Positions 11,443-23,058 of a stretch of DNA of 64,000 bases are shown in pieces. The DNA lies in contig NC_062253.1 in assembly GCF_905475465.1 (NCBI RefSeq), positions 1,426,001-1,490,000 on the forward strand, written 5' to 3'. Each line of letters begins with the position of its first letter. Within the stretch, counting starts at the first letter, position 1. A program made the position numbers and the translations under genes. The DNA comes from Pieris napi (lineage: Eukaryota > Arthropoda > Insecta > Lepidoptera > Pieridae). Under the pieces are notes generated by a model, which saw only the letters and a list, made by a program, of their open reading frames with translations, had not been told where the DNA came from and did no database searches.

Positions 11443-11823
11443 ATTCTATACCAATCGAAAGTATGAAGCCCATAGAATATGCAAACGTTAGGTTGTTTTT
11501 AATCAATTAATTATTTATGTGTATATTTTTTATGTGACACTAAAGTATATATACATCTTTAGTAAAAAAGAAAGTTATAGTGATATATATATTTTTTTTT
11601 TTTCATACTACCCTGATTAAAAATATTGATTGAAAAAAATTTAAAAAATTTACTACATGCAAATTATAAAAAAAAAATTTTTTTTTAATATTAATTAAAC
11701 ATACTCTGGACTGAAATTTGCTAGGCAACCCATATGGATTATATTTATTGACATATTAAATTAAATATAAAATACGTTTCATTAAATAAGCATCTCGGTG
11801 AAGGTCGTTGTATATCGGGATCT
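11443..11823. mobile_element. Truncated copy of a TA-flanked palindromic MITE
   Basis: It matches 36918-37288, ends GATCT followed by TA, and lacks the first ~190 bp including the left inverted end. Confidence 0.85.
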
Positions 11824-12139
11824 TATACTAAAAGAAGTATAACTTCTATCGCGTGTACATAAGTACACACACGTTTTTTCAATTTAAAAAAAACAGCTTC
11901 CACGTAAAGAAACCTTAGCAAAGTATCTCAATGAAAGGAGTTTCATTCACGGAAATTGTATTTCTCCATAAAATCCCGAAGCACGGAATGTCAATAAATT
12001 TCCTTCGCTAAGGCTTTTATAGTGCTAGTGAATATACTGTCGCTCTTGGGAATAGCCAATGGAAAACATTATCGGGAAAATACATGATAAATAACGCTTT
12101 ACTGAACTTTCCACAAATGAGCGTTTCTTAAGGCAATTT

Positions 12140-12545
12140 TTGCCGCGCACCACCGCTATGTGGAACCAGCTGCCCACTGAAGTATTTCCGAACCAATTCG
12201 AACATGGTGTAATGGTTGCAGCTCCTTACAAACATTGTGTTAAACAAAAAACTTGGCAATTAAAAACAGAGGCAGAGAGTTTATTGTCAGTTCTTCTCTT
12301 CCGTTCTACGCCCTTGATTTGAGAACTGGCAGTAAATGTAACATTAGAAGCAGTTAATATATATTTCTTTTCTGACGTTCATAAGTGTACATTTTGATTT
12401 TGAATTAATCCTTCAAGAAAAGAGAGTACCACTTCTTAAAAGTCCGGTAACGCACTTGCGAGCCTCCTGGCAATGTGAGCGTCCATGGGCAGCGGTATCA
12501 CTTAACATCAGATGAGCCAACTGCCCATTTACCTCCTGTTACATA
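12140..12545 (+). mobile_element. LINE 3' fragment (family Z) with a second LINE piece inserted
   Basis: 12140-12200 (CCAGCTGCCCACTGAAGTAT) and 12406-12545 (CCTTCAAGAAAAGAG ... CCATGGGCAGCGGTATCACT) are contiguous parts of the common lepidopteran LINE 3' end. 12201-12405 is a GTTCATAAGTGTACA-type LINE end. Confidence 0.75.
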
Positions 12546-12612
12546 AAAAACAGCTAAAAGTCTAGCACGAATACGTAAAATCGTAACACAACCATGTTTC
12601 ATAATCATTTTT

Positions 12613-12835
12613 AAATCTAATAGGCAAGTAGGTGATCAGCCTCCAGTGCCTGACAAACGCCGTCGACTTTTTGGGTCTAAGACATGTCAGTTTCCTGCGA
12701 TGTTTTCCTTCACCGTTCGAGCAAATGTTAAATGCGCACATAGATAGAAAGTCCATTGGTGCACAGCTGGGGATCGAACCTACGACCTCAGGGATGAGAT
12801 TCGCACGCTGAAGCCACTAGGCCAACACTGCTCTC
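12613..12835 (-). mobile_element. S1 SINE, head and body, minus strand
   Basis: It has the box B complement GGGGATCGAACCTACGACC and box A region GAAGCCACTAGGCCAACA; the 3' tail is missing. Confidence 0.82.
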
Positions 12836-13244
12836 TTGCTTAAAATACTTTAGTATATTCTGAAAGGAAAAGCAAATATTTTTTATTTATAATAATCGCT
12901 ATATATTTTATTCTTATGCGTATGGGTTTTTTAAACAAAAACCATCCGTTTCTCATTGAAATTATTTTATGACGTTCATAAATGTATATGAATAAATGAT
13001 ATTTAGATTTGATTTAATATATTTCCAAATCAAGTCTCATATAATTTTGATATTTATCACATTGATAATATTATCTGTGTAGATAATTCCGTGATTTCGG
13101 GGCATAAATTACCGCTGACCTGGCTGTCAATCAAGATAGCAGTTACCTGGCCGTAAAATGGTAATTAATTGTAGGCCTATACTAATTATATTAAATGTAA
13201 TTACAAGATGGAATAATGAAATAGTAATTTGGAGTAGACTCCCG

Positions 13245-13340
13245 AGCTGGTGCTTTCCTCGCTCGACGAATAAGTATCGCAATACAGCGAGGAAATTCTG
13301 GGAGCGTTAAAGGTACACTGCCACACGGACCAAACTTTTT
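13245..13340 (+). repeat. Dispersed repeat unit (GCAATACAGCGAGGAAAT type)
   Basis: It is shared with 40020-40090 and 59098-59150 (both opposite) and 45345-45425. It pairs GCAATACAGCGAGGAAAT with CACTGCCACACGGACCAAAC. Probably an element terminus of unknown class. Confidence 0.7.
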
Positions 13341-13402
13341 AAATTTGTTTTAATTTTCTATTTAATAAATTTTCATTAATACAAGGTTAAGAATATTGTA
13401 AA

Positions 13403-13716
13403 TCTAATATATAAAATTCTCGGGTCGCGGTGTTTGTGGCTAAACTCCTCCGAAACGGCTCGACCGATTCTAATGAAATTTTGTGTGCATATTGGGTATG
13501 TCTGAGAATCGGATAACATCTATTTCTCATCCCCCTAAATGTTAAGGGTAACCACCCCTAAATGCTTTTTTTTTATTTTTAGATATTTTTTTATTTTTTT
13601 TATGATACAGCATTAAAAAATACATACAACCCCTAATTTTCACCCCTCTACGATCAACCCCTATTTTTTATTATAAATGATATACATGGCAAAACGACGT
13701 TTGCCAGGTCAGCTAG
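13403..13716 (+). mobile_element. Helitron-like element, type C, intact
   Basis: It begins TCTAATATATAAAATTC and ends CTAG after a GGCAAA...TTTGCC hairpin. This is the cleanest copy of the type. Confidence 0.85.
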
Positions 13717-13982
13717 TATTGTATATAAGAATTAAGATCTCATACATAATGTATGAAAAGTCGTTAAAGTAATATTCAATATTTATAATTAGATGGGATA
13801 TCATATGTTGTTATTTAATATTGCAAAGTTATCTACGAAGTACCAAAGTAAATCCTAAAACCGTCTTCTTCGTAGTCTTCTTTACTGAAGGTCGTGCCTG
13901 TCCTGAAATACCGATAGGACTTGCTGCTTCCATACTACTCTATTCTCCACTAGCCTCAGGGCATTAGGAATGTTGATAATAA

Positions 13983-14042
13983 GTTGGTGTATCCAAAACA
14001 AGACAATTATACCCATAATTGTCTTGTTTTGGATACACCAAC
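13983..14042. repeat. Perfect 28-bp hairpin with a 4-nt loop
   Basis: Arms 13983-14010 and 14015-14042 (GTTGGTGTATCCAAAACAAG...) are exact reverse complements around ACCC. Confidence 0.95.
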
Positions 14043-14524
14043 GGGTGATCAGCCCTGACTTCTGCCCTCACTCCAACCTTTTCGTCGGGACTCTCTTCAA
14101 GCAACATGGTCAAGGTAGCAAGGATTTTGACATACGAGAGTGATAGTTTGCGCTAAGTGTCCCTTTTACCCAATCGGAAGTGGCTATAAATATAAAATTC
14201 CAGTTAAATGGCAGAAATTACCTCTGGACTGAGAATTACGCTTCACCTGCGTTTGTGATAACACAATATAAAATTAGAATCAGAGTATAGTGTGTAATGT
14301 GTATGTGTGTGTGTTTTGTTTGTTTTAGGCGTGTAAATATCCCCTAAGTTATTTTAGCTGTACTATTATTAATAACTTCTACTCTTTTAAAAGTCTATCT
14401 TCGAAGCTTAATACAAATAAATTAATTTTGCTTTACGGGCGCCATTGTACCATCTACGTTCCAACAGTATCTCCACAGAGTTACCGCAAAGGTGGTTATT
14501 AAAATTTCATATGTTGTCTTTATT

Positions 14525-14879
14525 ACAAGATTGTTTTTATGTAACGGACAAAAGGGCAGGAGGCTCATCTGAAGTGATACAGCCGCCCATAGACACTCTC
14601 ATTGGCAGAGGGCTCGCAAGTTCGTTGCCGCTAAGAATTATTGGTATGCTCTTTTCGTGTAGGACCCTAAGTTGAATTGGTTCGTAAATATGGTGGTGCG
14701 CCGCAGAAACTACCTTAAAAGACGCTCAGTTGTGGAACGACGCATGTCCAGGTGATACGGGTGGAATTTCGTATTCTGCCTCGACATCCGATAATGAAAT
14801 TCAGCTGCGGGTATTAATCCGAACAACTCCTCTGAACACTATCCGTGGTAGAGAGACCCCACATCTCTACGCAACGAAT
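14525..14879 (-). mobile_element. LINE 3' fragment (family Z), long copy
   Basis: It runs from the ORF C-terminus (complement of CGACGCATGTCCAGGTGATA) through the GCTCGCAAGTTCGTTGCCG block to the terminal AACGGACAAAAGGGCAGG. Frames are broken. Confidence 0.75.
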
Positions 14880-14894
14880 TTTGTTTTTTTTTTT

Positions 14895-14985
14895 ACAGAA
14901 CAGGGCAACCTGATCTTAAGTAATACCGCTGCCCACGGACACTCTCAATGCCAGAGGGCTCGCAAGTGCGTTTCCGGCCTTTAGC
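14895..14985 (-). mobile_element. LINE 3' fragment (family Z), short copy
   Basis: A second copy directly beside the previous one; it covers CACGGACACTCTCAATGCC and GGCTCGCAAGTGCG. Confidence 0.7.
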
Positions 14986-15237
14986 CATATTTAACCTATA
15001 GTCTAATAAATGCTCTTGACTTGTAATTAAATTGTATTTGAATTTTAAAACGATTTCTCTAGTATAGCTTCTTTTGATGTTTTCATATGCTGTATTTTAT
15101 AACATACATAATGCATTTAAAAATGTTTATATTCATTGGTAATGCATTATTTATTAATGCACTCTTTGACATGACATTTACATTACAGCAGTGTTCAATA
15201 TTAAAATCACATCCTATAAAATATTAAAATAAATAAA

Positions 15238-15372
15238 CCAGTGGCGCTACAACCTTTAAAGTCTGTCAGATTTCTGTGTCTGTTTCATGATCATTTTTCA
15301 ATTTAATCGGCAATCAGCCTGTGCTAGACACAGAATTTCGACTTTTTGGGTCTAACGGTGAAGGAAAAAAAA
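15238..15372 (-). mobile_element. S1 SINE tail fragment
   Basis: It carries CAGTGGCGCTACAACCTTTA and a degraded body to GACTTTTTGGGTCTAACGG. Confidence 0.7.
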
Positions 15373-15495
15373 AACTTAAGAGGTGTCAAGGGACACCCGG
15401 ATGGAACGAAATTCCTTTCGATTAATTTATATGTTAATTGGTATCATAACAGTATGATAGATTTTCTCGACACCAATCTTACGACGAAAAAAAAA

Positions 15496-15592
15496 GCCAA
15501 CATCACGAGGTGTTCCCAGGCGGTCACCCATCCAAGTACTGACCTCGCCCGACGTTGCTTAACTTCGGTGATCGGATGAGAACCGGTGTATT
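15496..15592 (-). pseudogene. 5S rRNA partial copy (about nt 22-118)
   Basis: The minus strand reads CGGTTCTCATCCGATCACCG, AAGTTAAGCAACGTCGGGCG, AGTACTTGGATGGGTGACCG, then CCTGGGAACACC and the terminal GTTGGC followed by nine T. Both halves of the internal Pol III promoter (box A and box C) are present. The first ~20 nt of 5S are absent, so the terminal stem cannot form. It is a retrocopy, 5S-derived SINE piece or dispersed pseudogene. Confidence 0.9.
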
Positions 15593-16515
15593 ACAATAGC
15601 AAATAGCAAAAAAGTGTCGTGACAACTTTTCGTAAAAAAATTTTCCGTCTAGCCCCCTTTCACAACGCGCGATAAGGAACTTCGTTCCAATTGTAAGGTA
15701 ATAGGCATGCCTCAAATCCAAAAATTGATGGCATGTGAATTGTGAAATTAATACGGATGCAATCTGAGTCCAGGACCATAGGGTTATAGCGCCATTATTA
15801 CTCCTGCAACCAAAATATTCACAATATGTATTTCAAAATAGCAATTATTCTATGGCTAAGTCGCATAGATATCTTAAGTCGTGATTTATCAAATCAATCC
15901 TGTTATTTAATATTACACAGTAAAAAGGGAATATTAAGTCGGTGTCAAAGCTTGCCCGCCGGCGGCTTTACCATTGATAAAATTGAAACCCAATGCCTCG
16001 AGGTATTTATGGATAAAGCGATTTAATTAAATTTAGGGAATAATTTGTCATTGTTGTGGTTCTAATTAAAATAGCGAGGTGAAACGCGTTGAATATAAAG
16101 GATATTTCGTAAATTTAAAACGTCTTCTAAAACATGGTAACATACACACAATCGAACCGATTTTGATAGGATTTTCGTATTTTTTTTAAAATGGAGGCTT
16201 ATTGGCTGGATAATTCATAGTATTGTCTTTTATTGACAGCTTTTATATTTAAATTCATAATTAGGCCCATAACGATTTTCAGATCCCTTGGTTGTAACCA
16301 TTAACAAAGCCAAATTTTTTGACATTATCATGTACAAAATTATGAATGATAATGTCGTAAAAAGCGGCTTGAAAGCGTTTTATATCCGACACTTTGTGAA
16401 GAAAGAATAATGTGGCCCTTTTATAAGGGTCTAGTGTATAATGCAACATCTGTTTTCACTCATATTGGGTGTCAAATAAAGTTCGTAGACATATTTTCTT
16501 TCGTGTTTTGGAATA
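15593..16515. other. No gene seen
   Basis: Unassigned sequence between the 5S copy and a SINE. Short open frames lack domains. Confidence 0.5.
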
Positions 16516-16823
16516 AATCAGTGCCGCTACAACCTCTTTAGCCTAGTGGCTTCAGCGTGTGACTCTCATCCCTGTGATCGTAGGTTCGATCCCCGGCTGT
16601 GCACCAATGGACTTTCTTTCTACGAGAGCATTTAACATTCGCTCGAACGGTGAAGGAAAACATCGTGAGGAAATCGACATGTCTTAGACCCAAAAAAATC
16701 GACGGCGTGTCTCAGGCACTGGAGGCTGATCACCTACTTGCCTATTAGATTTAAAAATGTTCATGAAACAGATTCAGAAATCTACCTAGGCCCAGACCTA
16801 AAGAGGTTGTAGCGCCACTGATT
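16516..16823 (+). mobile_element. S1 SINE, full length, with inverted 25-bp ends
   Basis: It has box A (AGCCTAGTGGCTTCAGC), box B (GGTTCGATCCC), the family body and tail. Unusually, the 3' tail sequence also stands inverted before the head (16516-16540 against 16799-16823, one mismatch). Confidence 0.85.
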
Positions 16824-16905
16824 TTTTGACGTGACATCGTCTTATAATTCGATGGAGCCGGATGCACGTACGAAAAAACATGACTCATGCGGCGTTACCT
16901 CGCTC
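16824..16905 (+). repeat. Repeat following the SINE (TTTTTGACGTGACATCGTC type)
   Basis: The reverse complement recurs at 59615-59697 also beside an S1 tail, sharing TTTGACGTGACA and GCACGTACGAAAAA-like blocks. Confidence 0.65.
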
Positions 16906-17400
16906 TGAGGCGTTCCATTTAAGGCTTGAAGTGCAAGCGAGAGCTCGGGACGAGCGACAAAGAGGCACAATCGGCCTCCGCGTTCGGCTCAATTCAATTG
17001 TGATTTCCATTTACCTCCTTCTCTATATTCATACAAAATATCTATCAAACAAATAAAATTAAAAATTTCTTTTGAAACATGCAACCATTCCATCAGTATT
17101 TTCTTATGACGTTGTCACGTTCAACTATCGTCTTTATAGACAACCGATTTATTTAATGAATAAATATAGCAACGTTTACCTCATAATAAACCGAGCCGGT
17201 ACATTGGTAAAGATAAAAGCGAGTATACAAAAGGATAAATACGCTTTTGCTGTCAATCAGAATCAAAACATCACTCACCAAATACCTTTATTGATATTAT
17301 CTTTTGATTTCCTTTTTGCTTTAAGCTTTTAAAAATCGGTACAACGACCGTACTGAACGTGGTTTGTATTTCAGAACAGTGTCGTTGTACTCTGAGATTG

Positions 17401-17525
17401 TATGTTTTTAATAGAACAGATACTTCGCCCATGGACACTCTTAATGCCAGACAGCTCGCGAGTGCGTTGCCGGCCTTTTAAGAATTGGTACGCTCTTTTC
17501 TTGAAGGTCCCTAATATGGCGAAAA
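17401..17525 (-). mobile_element. LINE 3' fragment (family Z)
   Basis: It contains CATGGACACTCTTAATGCC and GAGTGCGTTGCCGGCC on the + strand. Confidence 0.72.
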
Positions 17526-17609
17526 TGGATGGGAATACTGTATAAAGTAAACAGTAACCTATGACAGTAACATTCAAAAACCCTTTAATGGATTACATTA
17601 TCTTTCACT

Positions 17610-17760
17610 AATATATATATATATATATAATATTATACTATATATATTTATTTATTTATTTATTAACACTTCGTTGCATATACATTAATATAGTACAATT
17701 GACATAATTATAATATAATATTATATAATATATAATATTATATCTATAATATTTTTTTGT
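17610..17760 (+). repeat. AT microsatellites
   Basis: (TA)n, (TTTA)n and mixed TATAATATTA runs between two LINE fragments. Confidence 0.85.
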
Positions 17761-17789
17761 CCTGTCCTGTGTCCTTTTGTCCTACTGTC

Positions 17790-18060
17790 CCACAGTAGGC
17801 AAACAAGCAAGCGAGGCTTTCAATGAAGTGATAACCGCCGCCAATGTACACATGCAATATCGGGTATGTTGCCGACCTTTCAAAGGATGGTACACACTTT
17901 TCTTGTAGGCCCCTAAGTCGTATCGGCTTGGAAATATCTCTACTGGCATCTGGATCCACGAGGTGGTGAGCGGTTGAAAGTGTCGAACGCCAGGCGTCGA
18001 GATGAAAAGGATGGAATTTCGCATTTTGCCTCGACGTCCTCGGATTAACGATATTACTAC
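17790..18060 (-). pseudogene. LINE ORF C-terminus and 3' end (family Z)
   Basis: The minus frame reads SWIQMPVEIFPSRYDLGAYK, then HPLKGRQHTRY, and another frame gives FHPFHLDAWRST. This is the usual ending of a CR1-like LINE polyprotein, with a frameshift in the middle. Confidence 0.75.
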
Positions 18061-18656
18061 ATGTAATGTATACATATGGCAATTATTTATCGTGAAAGTC
18101 GCCAATCCTTATAAGGATATATGCTTCCCATGATCTCGTAAATTCAGCTTTTGTCGGATATCCGTCCCTTTAGGCTTTGAGAGCTATTCTATAGATATAC
18201 ATCATGAGAGGATTTACTTGCCATGAAGGAACTGGAGAGCTGTATTCACTTTTGACTCAATAGACAATTAATACGTTTATGTACTATTATTTTTGAGAGC
18301 TTTGCTTACTTTTGCTGACAAGAGGAAGGGGTAGGGGATACATTACAGTAAATCTGATTTCCTAATACTTGTACCCCTACTCGTGACCCGTGAACCGTTG
18401 GTCTAGTGGGCTTTTATTTTAATATTCCTATACTTTCAACGCTAAATTATTAATCGCACTTGTCCACAAATTTTCTCTTATGGTGAATAAAACATTGATA
18501 GAAACCGGTACATATTAGATCAGAAGATATGTGTTTACCAACTCAAGGAAAATCAACGCAACAGAAATCTGACGCTGAGTTCAAGGCGTCTCTCATTGTT
18601 TGTGTAAGAGTGAAGACATAAATAGAGTTTCATTAGAGATATCATCGCTTAAGCTA

Positions 18657-19299
18657 CGGTTTCCTAGAAAAGCGGTGCCGTTATCTAATGACCGTAATGT
18701 AACGTTGGGTGACGTCACCCATACGTTGTCTATAACATCGGAGTAGTAGTCTAGTCGACAAGTTGAAAATGGAACAAAATAGAGATACTGCTCTTAAAAT
18801 TATGTGCGATAGCTCATTGGATCCGGAATGACGTCTAGAAAAATGTGCTAAAAGCGTGTATTACACATAAAAAATTGCAAAAGTTATAGACAATTAAAGA
18901 TGAAAAAAAAATGTAATTTAGTTTTTTGCCAATATTTAATAAACTATTAATATTTAAGAAATTTCCAATGAGCTATCGCACATAATTTTAAGAGTAGTAT
19001 CTCTATTTTGTTCCATTTTAACTTGTCGACTAGACTATAGGTTTTCTAGAGAACGTTGAGTGTCACCGTAACGTCAAATAGCGGCGCTGTCATTTGCATG
19101 ACGGCCATCATAGCGGGGATAAACATTAGTTCAACGTTTTTCGCGTGTAGCGGTGCCCACAATTAATACAATGAGTGGAAACGTGACTTGGACGAGCGAT
19201 AATGATTGATTTTTGCATTATGTTAAAAAGTAAAGATGGCCGTTATTAACAACCGTAAAATGACGGCCGTTAGTTAAGGGCACCGCTTTTCTAGGAAAC
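18657..19299. mobile_element. TIR element (hAT- or P-like?) containing the short foldback insertion
   Basis: The inverted ends share GTTTCCTAGAAAAGCGGTGCC-like sequence (18659 on, and back from 19299). The flanks are TTAAGCTA (18649-18656) and TTAAGCTT (19300-19307), a likely 8-bp target duplication with one change. Without the foldback insert the element is about 350 bp. There is no ORF. Superfamily is inferred from the duplication length only. Confidence 0.7.
18747..19037. mobile_element. Short (291-bp) relative of the giant foldback element
   Basis: It has the same termini (TAGTCTAGTCGACAAG) and the same first ~210 bp as the 2.3-kb element; then only the last ~75 bp of the right arm remain. 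It is flanked by TAG at 18744-18746 and 19038-19040. It is an internal deletion derivative, or the parent unit, of the same family, and is inserted in another element (18657-19299). Confidence 0.88.
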
Positions 19300-19544
19300 T
19301 TAAGCTTTAGGCTTCATTTAATTTTATTTATAGCATATATTTTGGCTCTTTGGAGACCTTTGGCGCATATATTACGCGTTAATCCAGGATTCTGTCATAC
19401 CATGTGTCGAAGTCAAATGCTTTAATTATCTAACAGAAGGAGCAGCAAGTTATAAGGGTCGTATAAAGCAAAAATAAAAACATGTTTAGTTCTGACTTAA
19501 AAAAAATTTAACACGGCGGAGGAAGTATACAAATTTGTGTAGAA

Positions 19545-19884
19545 ATGTGTTTATAAGCCGTATTAGAGTATTATCACTAAATAAATTCAAAGCCCTCGTT
19601 AAACGGAAACTAATCAACAAAGCTTTTTATAAATTTGAGGACTACTTAAATGATCCTAATCCTTGGGATTGAATTGCTCCAGTTCCAACAATTTGTATGA
19701 CAATACCTGGCGATTAAAAAGAGTGGCGGAAAGTTTCTTGCCAGTTCTTCTTACCCGCTCTACGCCCTTGACTTGCGAACTGGTAGTAAATGTAAATTTA
19801 CGATTAATTTAACTTGACGATTCAAAAGTGTACTTGGTTACCCACTTGAATAAAGATATTTTGAGTTTGAGTTTGAGTTTGAGT
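19545..19884 (+). mobile_element. LINE 3' end with (TTTGAG)n tail (family J)
   Basis: The ORF end LNKFKALVKRKLINKAFY and YLNDPNPWD precedes a stop, then GTGGCGGAAAGTTTCTTGCC, then four TTTGAG units at 19860-19884. CR1/Jockey-like non-LTR element. Confidence 0.82.
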
Positions 19885-20057
19885 TATCATCCGAATCAAT
19901 TCAACATTTTTTTTAATACTTGGTAGGTATGGGTATAATGGTAATAGGGAACCGCTAAGTGATTAGGGTGTCTAGATCTAGATATTATATTATTGTCTGT
20001 TTTGTCGTGAAAGGCTCAAACAACACGTACCTACGCGGTAAAATATTAATAATGGTT

Positions 20058-20082
20058 TTATATATATATATATATATATAAT
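20058..20082 (+). repeat. (TA)n microsatellite
   Basis: About twelve TA units. Confidence 0.85.
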
Positions 20083-20462
20083 AGTATCAATCGCTTATAC
20101 TGGGAATAAATAAGGCGCAACTGCGTTTCTCTGTGAGTACAAAAGATTTATTTACAAAAGAAATACTTATCTATTAATTTACATTTAATAAAAAATATAT
20201 ATTTACAAATTATTCACTCACCTGTGAATACAAAAGAAACAACATTTAAAACCTAGAATAGGTTTTATAAAGTAAAATAATATAATGAAAAAATTAAAAT
20301 ATCTTACATGTATTATGTCAAGTGACATAAATTAAACATCGTCGATCAGACGGCAAAGACAACATTACAAAAGAGTTTATATAAAATACAATATAGACAA
20401 GAGTTTGTATAGGAAAATATATTATGTTTTCCTTACATATATTTACGCCACATATTCATGAT

Positions 20463-20627
20463 CAAATCAGTGGTAAACTTTTGGGTGTGAGAAAAGCCTC
20501 CTCACGATAATTTTCCTTCACCGTTCGAGTGCGTTCTTATAAAGAAACTCCATTGGTGCGAACCTACCACCTCAGGAATGCGAGTCGCACGCTGAAACCA
20601 CTAAGCACTACTTCTCACATCACATAT
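20463..20627 (-). mobile_element. S1 SINE, degraded, minus strand
   Basis: It has ACCGTTCGAGTGCG, CTCCATTGGTGCGAACCTAC and a CTGAAACCACTAAGC box A complement. Confidence 0.72.
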
Positions 20628-20937
20628 TAAATATTTAACAAGATAATATGAAAAATTTGTTGTACTGTCACGGAAAATATAGACAGGAAATTAATTGTAT
20701 TTAATATGTAATCTCGGGTTCTTCCTGTCGCTAGCCGGTTGCCATGGTAACGTTTCTAGAGATTCTGATTTTATGATTCTGAAGGCACTCCCTCCCATTG
20801 ACAAAATTTTAATTATGTAAATATATTACAACAACACTTCCAATTATAACGAATTATAACAAAATGTTTTTGATAAATGTAAGAGAGAAAATGCCTAATA
20901 TTATATTCAGAGTTATTTGGCAAATAATATAAAGAAA

Positions 20938-21230
20938 CTAGCTGACCGGGCAAACGTCGTTTTGCCATGGAGGTATATCATTTATAATAAAATAGGGGTT
21001 CATCGTAGAGGGGTGAAAGTTAGGGGTTGTATGTATTTTTAATGCTGTATTAGAAAAAAATAAAATTTATCTAAAATTTAAAAAAAATATATTTAGGGAC
21101 TACCCTTAACATTTAGGGGGATGAAAAATAATGTTGTCCGATTCTCAGACATACCCAATATGCACACAAAATTTCATGAGAATCGGTCGAGCCGTTTTGG
21201 AGGAGTTTAACCACAAACAACGCGATCTAC
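20938..21230 (-). mobile_element. Helitron-like element, type C
   Basis: CTAG is at 20938-20941, then the GGCAAA hairpin and the AGGGGTGAAAG block. The 5' terminus is eroded after CACAAAC. Confidence 0.8.
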
Positions 21231-21244
21231 ATAAGTGATAAGTA

Positions 21245-21700
21245 TTAAACTAAACGAAGCTATACATCTTTTTGAGTCACATTCTTCATTACTGGTCGTG
21301 ATGGTGTGGAATATCTTCCTCCATTCGCCTCATCTTTGGATAGACTTAGATCCTGTATACTAAAGCCAGTACTTGTTCGATCCAGCGAGGAGGGGATCGG
21401 CTTCGGGGTCTCGTGCCTGCCACTACCGGTCATCACAAGCTTCTCCAAGTTATCGGAACCTCTGCTATGTCCAAAGATGCTCAGGATTCTTTGAACACAT
21501 TGAAGAAAGACGGGTACTCACTTGTAGTTGTCTAAGAATTGATAAATTCATCGTTTTTGCTATACTGAAACCTGGACATCCGCCTCCAACAACACATTTC
21601 AAGGGCATCTGCTTCTTTCGGTTGCTCGCACAGTCCAAGTTTCAGCGCCGTATTGTGATTTTTCCATTTTTGCATATGTCTTTGGTCAACTATACATTTA
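21245..21700 (-). pseudogene. LINE reverse-transcriptase C-terminal relic
   Basis: Minus frames give GAETWTVRATERK-like and DNLEKLVMTGSG pieces of an RTE-type ending (usual pattern AETW...FGH...DNLEKLV). Several stops and frameshifts; the plus-strand open frames here are shadows. Confidence 0.65.
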
Positions 21701-22383
21701 AGTTTGCATTGTTTTCCGAGTTTGAATGTTCCTTGAGAAATTTTTCATTCTTTCTTATTACTTCCCTTACAATAAATCTTAACTAAACCAAACGACATTG
21801 AACATATGGGCCGATGCAATCTCATTTGCATTGAATGCGAATAATTTAATATCCAGGCTACTTTGTAATGATTGTAACATCGCTTAATCTATCTTTATGA
21901 ACAATAAATTATAATATATAATTGCATTTATAGCAATCACGAGCTTATAAACGGTATATCAGACTATTGTAATCCTATGTACTGATGATGGTTTCTATAT
22001 AAATACTGCTACCATAAGGCTATGTTCAGATGGCAAAAATTTGACGCGCGTTTTCAAATCACGCGACTAGACACTGTAATATTTTCATACAACTGTTCAC
22101 ATGAGCGCACGTTACAGCACGTCAGCGTGCGTTAACGCGGCGCTCAGAGAAAAAGTCTCTATACGCAGGTGATCGCGCGTTGCCGTGCGCTTTGACATGT
22201 AACGTCCGTAGACTATTCAGTTGAGCGCGCGCTTTCATCGCGATTGTACACTTTTTTACACGCTTTATATTAGCTTCACCTGTATGTAAGTATGTAACCG
22301 ACTCCTTCGGACTCGATTTTGACCCACTTTTAACGGACAGATTTAATTCAAACCTGTCAAAGATCGATGACAATGCAATAATC

Positions 22384-22425
22384 CGAAAAAAAAAAAAAAA
22401 AAATAAATAAATAAATAATAGTTAA
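22384..22425 (+). repeat. A-run followed by (AAAT)n
   Basis: About 19 A residues then AAAT units, inside the 22018-22864 element. Confidence 0.8.
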
Positions 22426-22567
22426 TTAAAACTAGAACACACGCTTTTAAAGCACATCAAACTAAAAAGTGAAAAATAATTCCTAATTTAGGCTGAAAAT
22501 GGTAATGAACAAAAAATACTGGTATTATTGTGAAAAAGCGAGGGGCGCTCTGTGCCATATTTTTCGT

Positions 22568-22777
22568 CTATCGAGCCAGCCATTTGGGATATACCTTCAG
22601 AATCCTATAAAAATAAAATATCAAAAGGACGTGCTTGGGAAGAATTGGTTTTAATTTTCTGTAATGATACCGTCTCTCAAGAAGACTTTTTTGTCTTAAC
22701 CATGAAATAAAAGCTTCTTCCACGTCCATTTTTTTAAGCTCTATCGAAACAGACAGACGAGCTCTCACAATACGCAA
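22568..22777 (-). pseudogene. Element ORF remnant, 69 codons
   Basis: The likely start is the internal KKMDVEEAFISWL..., which looks like the N-terminus of Harbinger-type transposases (acidic-aromatic start, then basic RRYHYRKLKP). No DDE domain follows. Identification is by resemblance only. Confidence 0.4.
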
Positions 22778-23058
22778 CGTGCGTTAGCGCTTGTCATATG
22801 AATTCTTTATAAATTTGATCCCGCATTGATCTGCGTTAACGCGCGTTACATGTGAACTTAGCTTTAAGGAAACAATCTGAAGTAAACAGCAAGTCCGAAA
22901 CTCAGTTAATAATCAAATCCAAACCTTTATTAATACGTATAATTTATGGTAATAAATTAATAATATAAATTATAATATAATCCTTTTAATAATATATTTT
23001 AGTTTATGTTAAGGTTATTTATTTCAATGTAATTAGTATAGTTTTTAATTTATTTGTG

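Larger units (their letters stand above)
22018..22864. mobile_element. Probable PIF/Harbinger-like derivative, 847 bp
   Basis: Imperfect inverted ends (GGCTATGTTCAGATG; AAGCTAAGTTCACATG read from the right) are flanked by TAA (22015-22017, 22865-22867). Many CGCG-containing motifs occur near both ends. It keeps a minus-strand ORF. Confidence 0.65.

Noticed and set aside
21373..21786. 137-codon plus-strand frame
   Set aside because: It is the antisense shadow of a minus-strand LINE relic (DNLEKLVMTG on the other strand).
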